Part shown: positions 8,805 through 15,818 of the stretch, one piece after another
Numbering within the stretch: position 1 is the first letter of the stretch
Layout: every line of letters starts with the position of its first letter
NCBI RefSeq assembly: GCF_030066995.1
Contig: NZ_JASJAP010000004.1
Span: forward strand, 248,001 to 312,000
From: Erythrobacter sp.
Lineage (GTDB): Bacteria > Pseudomonadota > Alphaproteobacteria > Sphingomonadales > Sphingomonadaceae
DNA length: 64,000 nucleotides
Direction of reading: 5' to 3'
Position numbers and translations under genes: made by a program
The notes under the pieces: model-generated
Databases searched by the model: none
Seen by the model: the letters and a program-made list of their open reading frames with translations, nothing else
Told to the model about the DNA's origin: nothing

Positions 8805-9582
8805 GGCGCTCACCTTGCGTATTCGGCATCGGCGCGAGCGCCGTTCGCGCGGACAGAAAGCCGATATGCTGCGCTGCCTGCGCCTCAGCGAGATCAAGCG
8901 CTCTTGGATCATCGACGTCGAGCCACCAGACGCCGCCAACATCATTGGTCACTGCGCGGCGGGCGTCGGCGAGGGTTTGCATGCCGTCTGACAAGCTGCC
9001 GGGCCTTCCCGCCGCGATGGCCGACGCAATCGCTTCAGCCAGCGTGTTCGTAGCCAAAAACGCGCCGCAATCCACCGCGTCATAGGGGGCTATCGTCTTG
9101 CCGATCCGCTCAATGCGCCGCTGATCATCACAGGCGACCCAAGTCGCGTCATCCGGGTCGATCAAGGGGTTGTCGAGCGCATCGGTCGCCAGCACAACGT
9201 CGCAATCGTCAAGCGGCTGCGCGGCAAGCCGGGCCAGCAGTCCATCGCCGAACAGGTGATCGGCCATCACCAGCAGGAACGGCACGTCGAGTTTCCTTGC
9301 CCCGGCGATCACCGACCAGCCGTTTGGCCGCGACCAGTCTTCCAACTGCACTGTCTCAATCGCAGCGTCGATCCGCGGCACAAGCGCGCGCGCTTCGAGT
9401 TCGATGCGCTGCGCCTCATGCCCGGTCACGATCACGACGCGTGTGACCCCGACTGCAACGAGCTGGCGCAGGCTGATTTCCAGCAAGCTGACACCGCACA
9501 CATGCGTCAGGGGCTTGGAGGTCGAGCGCGCGCGGAGGCGCTGCCCGAAACCGGCTGCCAATATAATGGCTTGCGTTACCAA
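8794..9582 (-). CDS. nucleotidyltransferase, probable CTP:inositol-1-phosphate cytidylyltransferase
   Basis: This 262-residue cytoplasmic NTP-transferase-fold enzyme has the nucleotide-binding loop LAAGFGQRL near residue 10, the KPL substrate-site lysine about 15 residues later, and VMADHLF with a metal-binding Asp near residue 105. The later segment DPDDATWV, IGKTIAPYDAVDCGAFL and the final W-x-DVDDP resemble inositol-1-phosphate cytidylyltransferases (the IPCT half of archaeal IPCT/DIPPS). The expected reaction is CTP plus inositol-1-phosphate giving CDP-inositol. It follows the inositol-phosphate synthase gene by 44 bp, which supports that substrate. A nucleotidyltransferase for another polyol or sugar phosphate remains possible. 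Confidence 0.72.
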   Translation of the reverse strand: MVTQAIILAAGFGQRLRARSTSKPLTHVCGVSLLEISLRQLVAVGVTRVVIVTGHEAQRIELEARALVPRIDAAIETVQLEDWSRPNGWSVIAGARKLDVPFLLVMADHLFGDGLLARLAAQPLDDCDVVLATDALDNPLIDPDDATWVACDDQRRIERIGKTIAPYDAVDCGAFLATNTLAEAIASAIAAGRPGSLSDGMQTLADARRAVTNDVGGVWWLDVDDPRALDLAEAQAAQHIGFLSARTALAPMPNTQGERRVA

Positions 9583-9626
9583 TTTATCGCCTCGTTTTAA
9601 GTGGTCTGCGGCCTCGCCTCTGCGCT

Positions 9627-10727
9627 TTACTCAGCCGCGCACCGAAACGCACCGAACTCCCAGGCCAGCAGCCGTTCGGCTTCTTCCTCGGGCATCTGGA
9701 CCGGCGGATGCTTGCAATAGAAGGCTGAGGGCGCCGTCAACGCGCCCGCCATCCCGCGCTCCATAGCAAGCCGACAATATCGGATCGCATCGACGACGCA
9801 TGCCGCCGCGTTGGGGCTGTCTTCGACCGAGAGCCGCAGCTCAAGGTTCATCGGGATGCCACCGAATTGCTGCCCTTCCAAACGCAAGAAGCAGATCTTG
9901 TTGTCCTTTTGCCAGGGCACGTACTCAGATGGGCCGATGACGATATCGTCATCTTCGAGCCGCGCCGCCAACGCGCTCTGCACCGCGTCGGTCTTTGACA
10001 CCTTCTTCGAATCGATGCGCGAGCGATCCATCATGTTGATGAAATCGGTGTTGCCCCCGGTGTTGAGCTGGTAGGTGTGATCCACGCCGACCCCGCGCAG
10101 TGCGAATAGCTGGCTCAGTATTCGGTGCACGATTGTGGCCCCAACTTGCGCCTTTATGTCATCACCGACAATCGGCAGGCCGCGTTCGCGAAAGCGGGCG
10201 TCCCATTCGGGATCGCTGGCGATGAAGACCGGGATCGAATTGACTACGCCGACCCGCGCTTCAAGCGCGCAGTTCATGTAGAACTCGCTTGCATCCTGCG
10301 AGCCGACCGGAAGGAAGTTAACTAGCACGTCGACATCGTGCTCGCGCAACGCGGCAACGATGCTTTCCTGTGTCGCCTCGGGCCGGTTGCACACGACAAA
10401 GCCGCGTTCGCCAGCGGCGCGCATGTGATCGGAAACGCCATCGAGGCACTTTCCCATGATCACAGGCGCGGCGTTCGACGCCATGTCGGACTCAATCGCT
10501 TTTGTGTTGTTGGGTTTGGCAAAGATGGCTTCGCCAAGGGGGCGGCCAACCTTTCGCTCGTCAACATCGATGCCCAGTACGACGTCGATGTCGCCGACGG
10601 CGTAGTCCCCGACGAATTCCTGGATCAACCCGGTCGAACTTTGTTGACGACGATAATGGGCGACGCCCTGAACGAGGGAGCTGGCGCAGTTGCCAATGCC
10701 CACAACGGCGATCCTGATTGCCGTCAT
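9627..10727 (-). CDS. ino1: myo-inositol-1-phosphate synthase
   Basis: This 366-residue enzyme converts glucose-6-phosphate to inositol-1-phosphate using bound NAD. The N-terminal dinucleotide loop is VVGIGNCASSLVQG. The catalytic region has GDDIKAQVGATIVHRIL and LNTGGNTDF, matching the conserved GDDxKSQxGAT and TGGN motifs of the short archaeal/actinobacterial class. The ATG at 10727 has AAAGGAATC as ribosome site 9 bases upstream, better than the in-frame starts at 10742 and 10760. It is the first gene of the operon that ends in capsule export, an unusual setting for this enzyme. Confidence 0.93.
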   Translation of the reverse strand: MTAIRIAVVGIGNCASSLVQGVAHYRRQQSSTGLIQEFVGDYAVGDIDVVLGIDVDERKVGRPLGEAIFAKPNNTKAIESDMASNAAPVIMGKCLDGVSDHMRAAGERGFVVCNRPEATQESIVAALREHDVDVLVNFLPVGSQDASEFYMNCALEARVGVVNSIPVFIASDPEWDARFRERGLPIVGDDIKAQVGATIVHRILSQLFALRGVGVDHTYQLNTGGNTDFINMMDRSRIDSKKVSKTDAVQSALAARLEDDDIVIGPSEYVPWQKDNKICFLRLEGQQFGGIPMNLELRLSVEDSPNAAACVVDAIRYCRLAMERGMAGALTAPSAFYCKHPPVQMPEEEAERLLAWEFGAFRCAAE

Positions 10728-11010
10728 ATGCGAGATTCCTTTCATGTCCGACGGTGCCATCGCCCTGAATTAACGGACCGCGCGGCGCTGCGCGCTAGCG
10801 AGCCCAATGTTAATTCCCGTGCAGGCACTGCCTCGACTCTTTCAAGCGCTCGAATTAATGCGTTGATTCAAGAAACAACGCGGCGGGCAGAAAATGTCGT
10901 CTCAAGTTCTGCATAACTGAACTCTAAGTGCCACACCGGGCGCTGAACACGCAGCGCTTTGACCACGAAAATGGACCTATTCTTGGGTTTTTGTACAAAA
11001 CCGACAGATT
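10728..11010. promoter_or_regulatory. divergent promoter region of ino1 and a glycosyltransferase
   Basis: This 283-bp spacer separates ino1 (minus) from a glycosyltransferase (plus) and is less GC-rich than the genes, especially at 10850-11010. An 8-bp inverted pair GAATTAAC (10767-10774) and GTTAATTC (10809-10816) lies in the ino1 leader. No -35/-10 pair could be assigned with confidence. Confidence 0.4.
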
Positions 11011-12174
11011 TTGGGTCTTCACGTCACGGATCGAGCTATCTCCACTGTCTGCATTGATTGCCGTTATCTCGGCGCCCGCCCCAGCGGCATCGCCGAACTG
11101 GCACGCGCATTGGCTCGATTTGCGCCCGCTCTGGCGCCCGATCTCGACTTTCTGCTTCTGAAAAACCCCCACGCTCCAGAGGGTTTCGAGGCGGCGGAAA
11201 ACGTAACTGAACATGTCGTTACGATCGGTTCGAACAACCCGCTGTCGATGTGGTTCTTGCCGCGGTTTGCACCGCTTGAGAGATGCGATGTGTTTCACGC
11301 GACGGCCAACACGCTGCCCGCCGGTCTATCGGTCAAGACCGTCGTCACGCTGCACGACCTTATGTGGCTGGATCATCCAGAATGGTGCGATCAGACGCCT
11401 TACGCTGCGCTCAAGCGCTGGTACTTTGGCCAGGGCATCCGGCGTTCGCTCGCCCACGCGGACCGAATCGCAGCGATTAGCCAGGCGACAAGACGCGCCG
11501 TCCTCGCGCGCCAACCCACTCTTGCCAAGCGCTGCCATGTCACGCTCTCGGGCGTAGGCGAAAGGTTCAAGCCCGCGCCGCACGACGAGGCGACATTGGC
11601 GCGATACCGCCTGGCTGGCAGCGCGCCGTTCGCGCTCGTGGTCGGCCAGTTCGCGCCCTACAAGAACCACGAAGGCGCGCTGCGCGGTTTTGCCCGCGCG
11701 GTAGAGGGCTGTGATGCGCTTATTGGTGCAAAACTGGTGCTGGTGCAGCGGCAAGGGCCGAGCCGAGCCAAGCTAGAATCGCTGGCTCGCTCGCTTGGCC
11801 TTGCGGAACGGCTCGTCTTCACAGGCCCGGTGAGCGAGGATGACCTCATCCAGCTCTATTCGCGCGCCCGCGCGCTCATCCATCCCTCCTTTTGCGAAGG
11901 CTTTGGCAACCCTGTCGCCGAAGCGATGGCGTGCGGCTGCCCGGTGATTACCAGCGACCGCAGCGCCATGCCCGAAGTGGCGGGCAACGCAGCGCTTCTG
12001 ATTGATCCCGGCGACCCGGTGGCGCTTGCCAGAGCTATACGCACCGTCTGGAAGGCCGAGTCGGCGCGCCACCGAATGAGACGAGCGGGACTGGAACGCG
12101 CGCAGGAGCTTTCCTGGATCGACTTTGCGCGCTCCAATATCGCGATCTATCGAGAGCTCCTTGGCTCCAACTGA
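11011..12174 (+). CDS. glycosyltransferase family 4 (group 1)
   Basis: This enzyme of about 387 residues has the GT4 fold: CIDCRYLGARPSGIAELARA in the first domain, TLHDLMWLDHPEW, then VVGQFAPYKNHEGALRGF and HPSFCEGFGNPVAEAMACG for the donor site. There is no ATG near the expected N-terminus; TTG at 11011 is the best in-frame start, without a clear ribosome site, so the first ten residues are uncertain. It faces away from ino1 and its last 28 bases overlap the 3' end of the CDP-alcohol phosphotransferase gene. By context it adds a sugar in the same glycan pathway. Confidence 0.82.
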   Translation: MGLHVTDRAISTVCIDCRYLGARPSGIAELARALARFAPALAPDLDFLLLKNPHAPEGFEAAENVTEHVVTIGSNNPLSMWFLPRFAPLERCDVFHATANTLPAGLSVKTVVTLHDLMWLDHPEWCDQTPYAALKRWYFGQGIRRSLAHADRIAAISQATRRAVLARQPTLAKRCHVTLSGVGERFKPAPHDEATLARYRLAGSAPFALVVGQFAPYKNHEGALRGFARAVEGCDALIGAKLVLVQRQGPSRAKLESLARSLGLAERLVFTGPVSEDDLIQLYSRARALIHPSFCEGFGNPVAEAMACGCPVITSDRSAMPEVAGNAALLIDPGDPVALARAIRTVWKAESARHRMRRAGLERAQELSWIDFARSNIAIYRELLGSN

Positions 12175-13055
12175 GCGATCACCTCATCAATGGCCCGGCG
12201 CGTCCGACGCATAAAGACAAGGGTCAGCACCGAAAGCAGCGCGAGTTCGAAGAAGATGATCAGCGCCGGGGCGCCCAGGATCATGGCGATGCCAATCACC
12301 AACGTGCGCGTGTTCGCGGAGAGGATCGAGAGGCGCTGAACCACTGGAAGGACGGTCTTGCGCATCAGGGCGTTGGCCTGCGCCCGGTCCTTTTGGCTCA
12401 ACCGCGACAGCGCGTCATCCAGACGCGGTCCGTTTGTGGCCAATGTCTCGCCGACCCACAGATAAGCGCGCACGGGCGCACGCCACAGCCCCTGGCGCGC
12501 ATGAGGCGTCTCGTTCGAAACCCGCAGCCAGATCTTGCCGTGCACCCAGAAAAGGTACTGACGCCGCTGGGTCTCGTAGAAAACGGCCTGAAACGCGCGC
12601 GCAAACCCTGCCAGCACCATGGCTGTTGCGCCCCACGCGCCCCAGTCACGCGCCATCACCGAGGCAAGAAGGCTGTAGAGCACGATGTGGCTTGCGTAAT
12701 CACACACTCCGTCGATCACCTCTCCCATCTCGCTGGCGCTTCCGGTCAGCCGGGCAAGATCGCCATCCGCGCCGTCGATGACATGCCACGACATGTGAAG
12801 AGCGAGCGCGACCAGCGCCCATAACGGCCCGCTTGTGTAAGTGTAGATCAGCGCGGCGATGATGACGGTGACGCCGCCCAGGACCGAAAGGGTGTTGGGC
12901 GTTATCACCGTGTCCTTGAACGCGAGCGCCATTCGCCACGAAAGCGGGTGGTACAAGCGAAGGTTAAGCCAATCCTCGAGTTCAACGGGACGGTCGGGCC
13001 TAAGCGGCGACTCAGCTTGGCGAGTTTCGGAAGAGGGATCGTCTGCGCTCGCCAT
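12147..13055 (-). CDS. CDP-alcohol phosphatidyltransferase family membrane protein
   Basis: This 302-residue protein has several membrane helices and the full CDP-alcohol phosphotransferase signature: DGADGDLARLTGSASEMGEV continuing to IDGVCD, which fits D-x2-DG-x2-AR-x8-G-x3-D-x3-D exactly. Enzymes of this family transfer a phospho-alcohol from a CDP-linked donor to another hydroxyl in the membrane. Here the donor could be CDP-inositol or CDP-diacylglycerol; sequence alone does not decide. A charged N-terminal tail precedes a VELEDWLNLRLYHPLSWRMA segment found in a poorly described bacterial subgroup. It overlaps the convergent glycosyltransferase gene by 28 bp. Confidence 0.83.
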   Translation of the reverse strand: MASADDPSSETRQAESPLRPDRPVELEDWLNLRLYHPLSWRMALAFKDTVITPNTLSVLGGVTVIIAALIYTYTSGPLWALVALALHMSWHVIDGADGDLARLTGSASEMGEVIDGVCDYASHIVLYSLLASVMARDWGAWGATAMVLAGFARAFQAVFYETQRRQYLFWVHGKIWLRVSNETPHARQGLWRAPVRAYLWVGETLATNGPRLDDALSRLSQKDRAQANALMRKTVLPVVQRLSILSANTRTLVIGIAMILGAPALIIFFELALLSVLTLVFMRRTRRAIDEVIAQLEPRSSR

Positions 13056-13158
13056 CGGACGCGTCAGCCTTGATTAGAGCGTGCCAAGAGGACACTTACT
13101 GCGGGCGCCACCGGTCGGCGCGCATATTCGCGGGAAAGCGCTTTCGCAATTGGGACAA

Positions 13159-14226
13159 ATGGTCAACCCCATCATCGTCTTCGACAGCGAGGAAACGGCG
13201 GCGGCGTTAGTGGCTGGACTCCCGCTCGCGGCGCGGGTGTGCCGGCGATTGGCCGATACTAAGATATTGAAAAATAGATACTGTGTTGTCTTGGCAGCGC
13301 CTGGTGGCTGGAGGCGTCCCGAGCGCATCGAGGCGGAAATCCGGCGTCTGGTTACCTCGATATCGGTCCAATTCGAAACGCTTGAAAGCACTCAGCAAGG
13401 GCCGAGCGATCGGCCCGCGATCGACGCGGTCTCGCTGCTGACCGGCGTTCAGCCGCCCCTCGCCCGGCCACTCGGGATCGTGGCGCGGGAAGCGGCGGCG
13501 CGAGAAAGCCAAGCGACACGCGCCGCGCTCGACACCGCCAGCCGCCGGATCGTGGCGCAAACCGGCAAACCGACCGACGGCTTCGTCTCGCGCTTTCTCA
13601 ATCGCCCCGTATCGAAGTTTCTTTCCTATCACGCCCTGAAGGTCGCATGGGTCCGCCCCATCCACGCCACTCTCTCCGCGGGTCTTCTGGGTCTTGCCAT
13701 GGCGGTCTGCCTGTTTTTGGGCGGGGCCACCGGGCTGGCTCTGGGCGCAATCCTGTTTCAGGCCGCCTCGATCGTCGACGGTGTGGACGGGGAGATCGCC
13801 CGCGCCACCCAGCGCAGCTCGAAGATGGGGGCGACGCTGGATACTCTCACCGATGCGCTCACCAACTTTGCCTTCATCGCCGGGGTCAGCGCCAATCTCT
13901 GGCTGAGCGGCGATGTCGTTGCGGGGCAGATGGGCGTGGGCGCGATGATCCTGCTGGCATTTGGCCTGACGCTTCTGGGGCTGCGCTCTGTCAGAGCGGG
14001 AGGCGGGCTCAGTTTCGACGCGCTCAAGCACGATGACCGCACCGCGTCCTCGCCCGTTCTCAGCGCGCTCGCCAAGATCGCTTCGCGCGATGTCTACGCG
14101 TTGGTTCTGGCCGCGCTGGTTCTGGTGGGACTTGCCCCGGCGGCGCTTGCCCTTTTCGCAGGCGCGGTGTGTGTGTGGTTTGCCGTCGCGCTGATCATGC
14201 TGACGACAAGCGCCAAGCCGCGCTGA
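13159..14226 (+). CDS. DIPPS-like CDP-alcohol phosphotransferase with degenerate nucleotidyltransferase N-domain
   Basis: This protein of about 355 residues has two parts. Residues 1-150 resemble a nucleotidyltransferase fold (LVAGLPLAARVCRRLADT is like the substrate-site helix) but lack the LAAGxGxR loop, so this half is probably inactive. From about residue 155, KPTDGFVSRFLNRPVSKFL leads into membrane helices and the signature DGVDGEIARATQRSSKMGAT with LDTLTD, a perfect CDP-alcohol phosphotransferase motif worded like di-myo-inositol-phosphate-phosphate synthases. The likely reaction is transfer of phosphoinositol from CDP-inositol to an acceptor hydroxyl. The start is the ATG at 13159; a GTG at 13081 would add 26 residues without support. 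Confidence 0.75.
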   Translation: MVNPIIVFDSEETAAALVAGLPLAARVCRRLADTKILKNRYCVVLAAPGGWRRPERIEAEIRRLVTSISVQFETLESTQQGPSDRPAIDAVSLLTGVQPPLARPLGIVAREAAARESQATRAALDTASRRIVAQTGKPTDGFVSRFLNRPVSKFLSYHALKVAWVRPIHATLSAGLLGLAMAVCLFLGGATGLALGAILFQAASIVDGVDGEIARATQRSSKMGATLDTLTDALTNFAFIAGVSANLWLSGDVVAGQMGVGAMILLAFGLTLLGLRSVRAGGGLSFDALKHDDRTASSPVLSALAKIASRDVYALVLAALVLVGLAPAALALFAGAVCVWFAVALIMLTTSAKPR

Positions 14227-14365
14227 TCCTCTCTGTCCGCACGCGCACAAAGCGAGGCTGATGGCAACGAAAACGCGGCGTCAGTTGGCTGGCTTAACTG
14301 GATCGCTCGAATTGTTTACCAATAATCGAGACTTGTCCTCCATGCGCCCACACTCGCGCTCAGTG

Positions 14366-14403
14366 GTTTCTAGGCTGGTAAATGGACGTTTCTAGGCTGG
14401 TAA
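14366..14403. repeat. two 16-bp direct repeats with 22-bp period
   Basis: GTTTCTAGGCTGGTAA occurs at 14366-14381 and again, identical, at 14388-14403. The 22-bp period is two helical turns, so both copies face the same side of the DNA. A related inverted half, TTTACCAA, lies near 14315. The pair ends 42 bp before the start of the type I secretion operon and is best read as tandem sites for a regulator of that operon. Confidence 0.6.
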
Positions 14404-14445
14404 TCGACCGCGCCTGAGTGCAAGAGGGCGTGGGGTATCGACGGC

Positions 14446-15807
14446 ATGAACGCTTCACATACGGTTTCCGGTTCTCGCGCGCGCACGCGGGTCCTGAACG
14501 CAGCGCGCGTTGGCGTCGTGGTGCTGTGTGCAGCGGCGATGATGGCTAACGCCTCCTCCGCAGTTGCGCAGACTTACGGCCCAGCAATCGATCCAGAGGT
14601 TGATACCGATTCCCCATCCGCTCTCAACTATACGCCGGACGCAGTGCCTGCGCCTCTGGTCACCGCGGTCGAAACCTCGCTGGCGCAGAATCCGCAGGTG
14701 CTCGCTGGCCTTGCCGAATTGGCCGCGCTCGACAGCGACCTCAAAGCCGCCAATTGGCAGCGTTACCCGGCGCTGACTGCCGAGGTCCTGGCGACCACGG
14801 GTGGATCGAACGCGGCCGATGCCGATGGGCTTGCGGTCAATCTGGCGCTTGAGCAGCCGATCTGGGCTGGCGGCGGCATTAACAGCGCGATCGACGCCGC
14901 TCGGATCAGCCGCGATGTGGGCAAGACGGCTCTGCGCGAAATCCGTTACGATATCATGCTCGCGATCACCGTTTCCTACTTTGACGCCTTGCTAGCTTTC
15001 CAGCGCGCGCGCGTGCTTGACGAGGGATTGGCGGAGATGCGCGGCCTCGTTTCGTCGATTGAGCGGCGCGTCGCTCAGCAGGTCTCACCGCTCGCCGACC
15101 TCACGCTTGCCCGGTCGCGACTGACACAGCTTGAGGTCGATCTGACAACCGCGCAGGAGCAAGGCGCCGCCGCCATGCTGCGCCTGCGCGAGTTTGTCGG
15201 CGCGCCGGTGCCCAGACCGGTTCTTCCGGCCAGCGATCTGGCCGCTCAGGTTCCGGTCGAAACGCTGGCGCTTGAAGACACTCTCGGCTGCTCGCCTTCG
15301 CTTGACCGGCTCCGCGCCGAGGTCGATCTCGCCGACGCTAACGTCCGCGTGACGCGCAGCGATCTTTTCCCGCGACTCTTGCTGCAATTGTCGCAGAACG
15401 AACTGACTGGCGCGCGCGCTGCTCTGGTGCTGCGCTGGCAGAGCGGCAACGGCCTTTCACAATTCGCCGCAACAAACAGCGCCGAGGCCCGCGTAGGACA
15501 GGCGATCGCGCTTTTGGGTCAGGCCGACCGTGAGACGCGCACCCGTCTCAACACCGAATATGTCAACCTTCGCGCAAGCCAGCGACGCGAAGCAGCGGGA
15601 CGGATCGCTCTGGAAGCCTCGAGCGCGCTGGTCGAGAGCTATGAGCGCCAATTCGTGGCTGGGCGACGAAGCTGGCTCGACGTCCTCAACGCCGCGCGCG
15701 AAAAGGTGGTCGCCGCCGTGTCGCAAAGCGACGCGAGCGTGGGCGTGGCGGGCAGCGCGGCGCGCATACTTGCCTTGTCATGCCGTTGGCGCCCGGAAGG
15801 CGTTTGA
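14446..15807 (+). CDS. TolC/LapE-family outer-membrane channel of type I secretion
   Basis: This 453-residue protein has a twin-basic N-terminus, a hydrophobic signal segment and a cleavage site near AVAQ (about residue 42). The remainder shows the two OEP repeats typical of TolC-type channels: long Ala/Leu/Arg-rich amphipathic helices, with FLxxxRSWLDVLNA-like wording near the end of the second repeat. It should form the outer-membrane duct for the ABC exporter and adaptor encoded immediately downstream. The gene is first in its operon, with the 22-bp-period repeats in front. No secreted substrate gene is adjacent. Confidence 0.85.
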   Translation: MNASHTVSGSRARTRVLNAARVGVVVLCAAAMMANASSAVAQTYGPAIDPEVDTDSPSALNYTPDAVPAPLVTAVETSLAQNPQVLAGLAELAALDSDLKAANWQRYPALTAEVLATTGGSNAADADGLAVNLALEQPIWAGGGINSAIDAARISRDVGKTALREIRYDIMLAITVSYFDALLAFQRARVLDEGLAEMRGLVSSIERRVAQQVSPLADLTLARSRLTQLEVDLTTAQEQGAAAMLRLREFVGAPVPRPVLPASDLAAQVPVETLALEDTLGCSPSLDRLRAEVDLADANVRVTRSDLFPRLLLQLSQNELTGARAALVLRWQSGNGLSQFAATNSAEARVGQAIALLGQADRETRTRLNTEYVNLRASQRREAAGRIALEASSALVESYERQFVAGRRSWLDVLNAAREKVVAAVSQSDASVGVAGSAARILALSCRWRPEGV

Positions 15808-15818
15808 GAGTGTATCCG

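Noticed and set aside
13207..14250. 347-codon minus-strand open frame opposite the DIPPS-like gene
   Set aside because: The plus-strand frame has a perfect enzyme signature and membrane helices; the minus frame is low-complexity Arg/Gln/Asp sequence.
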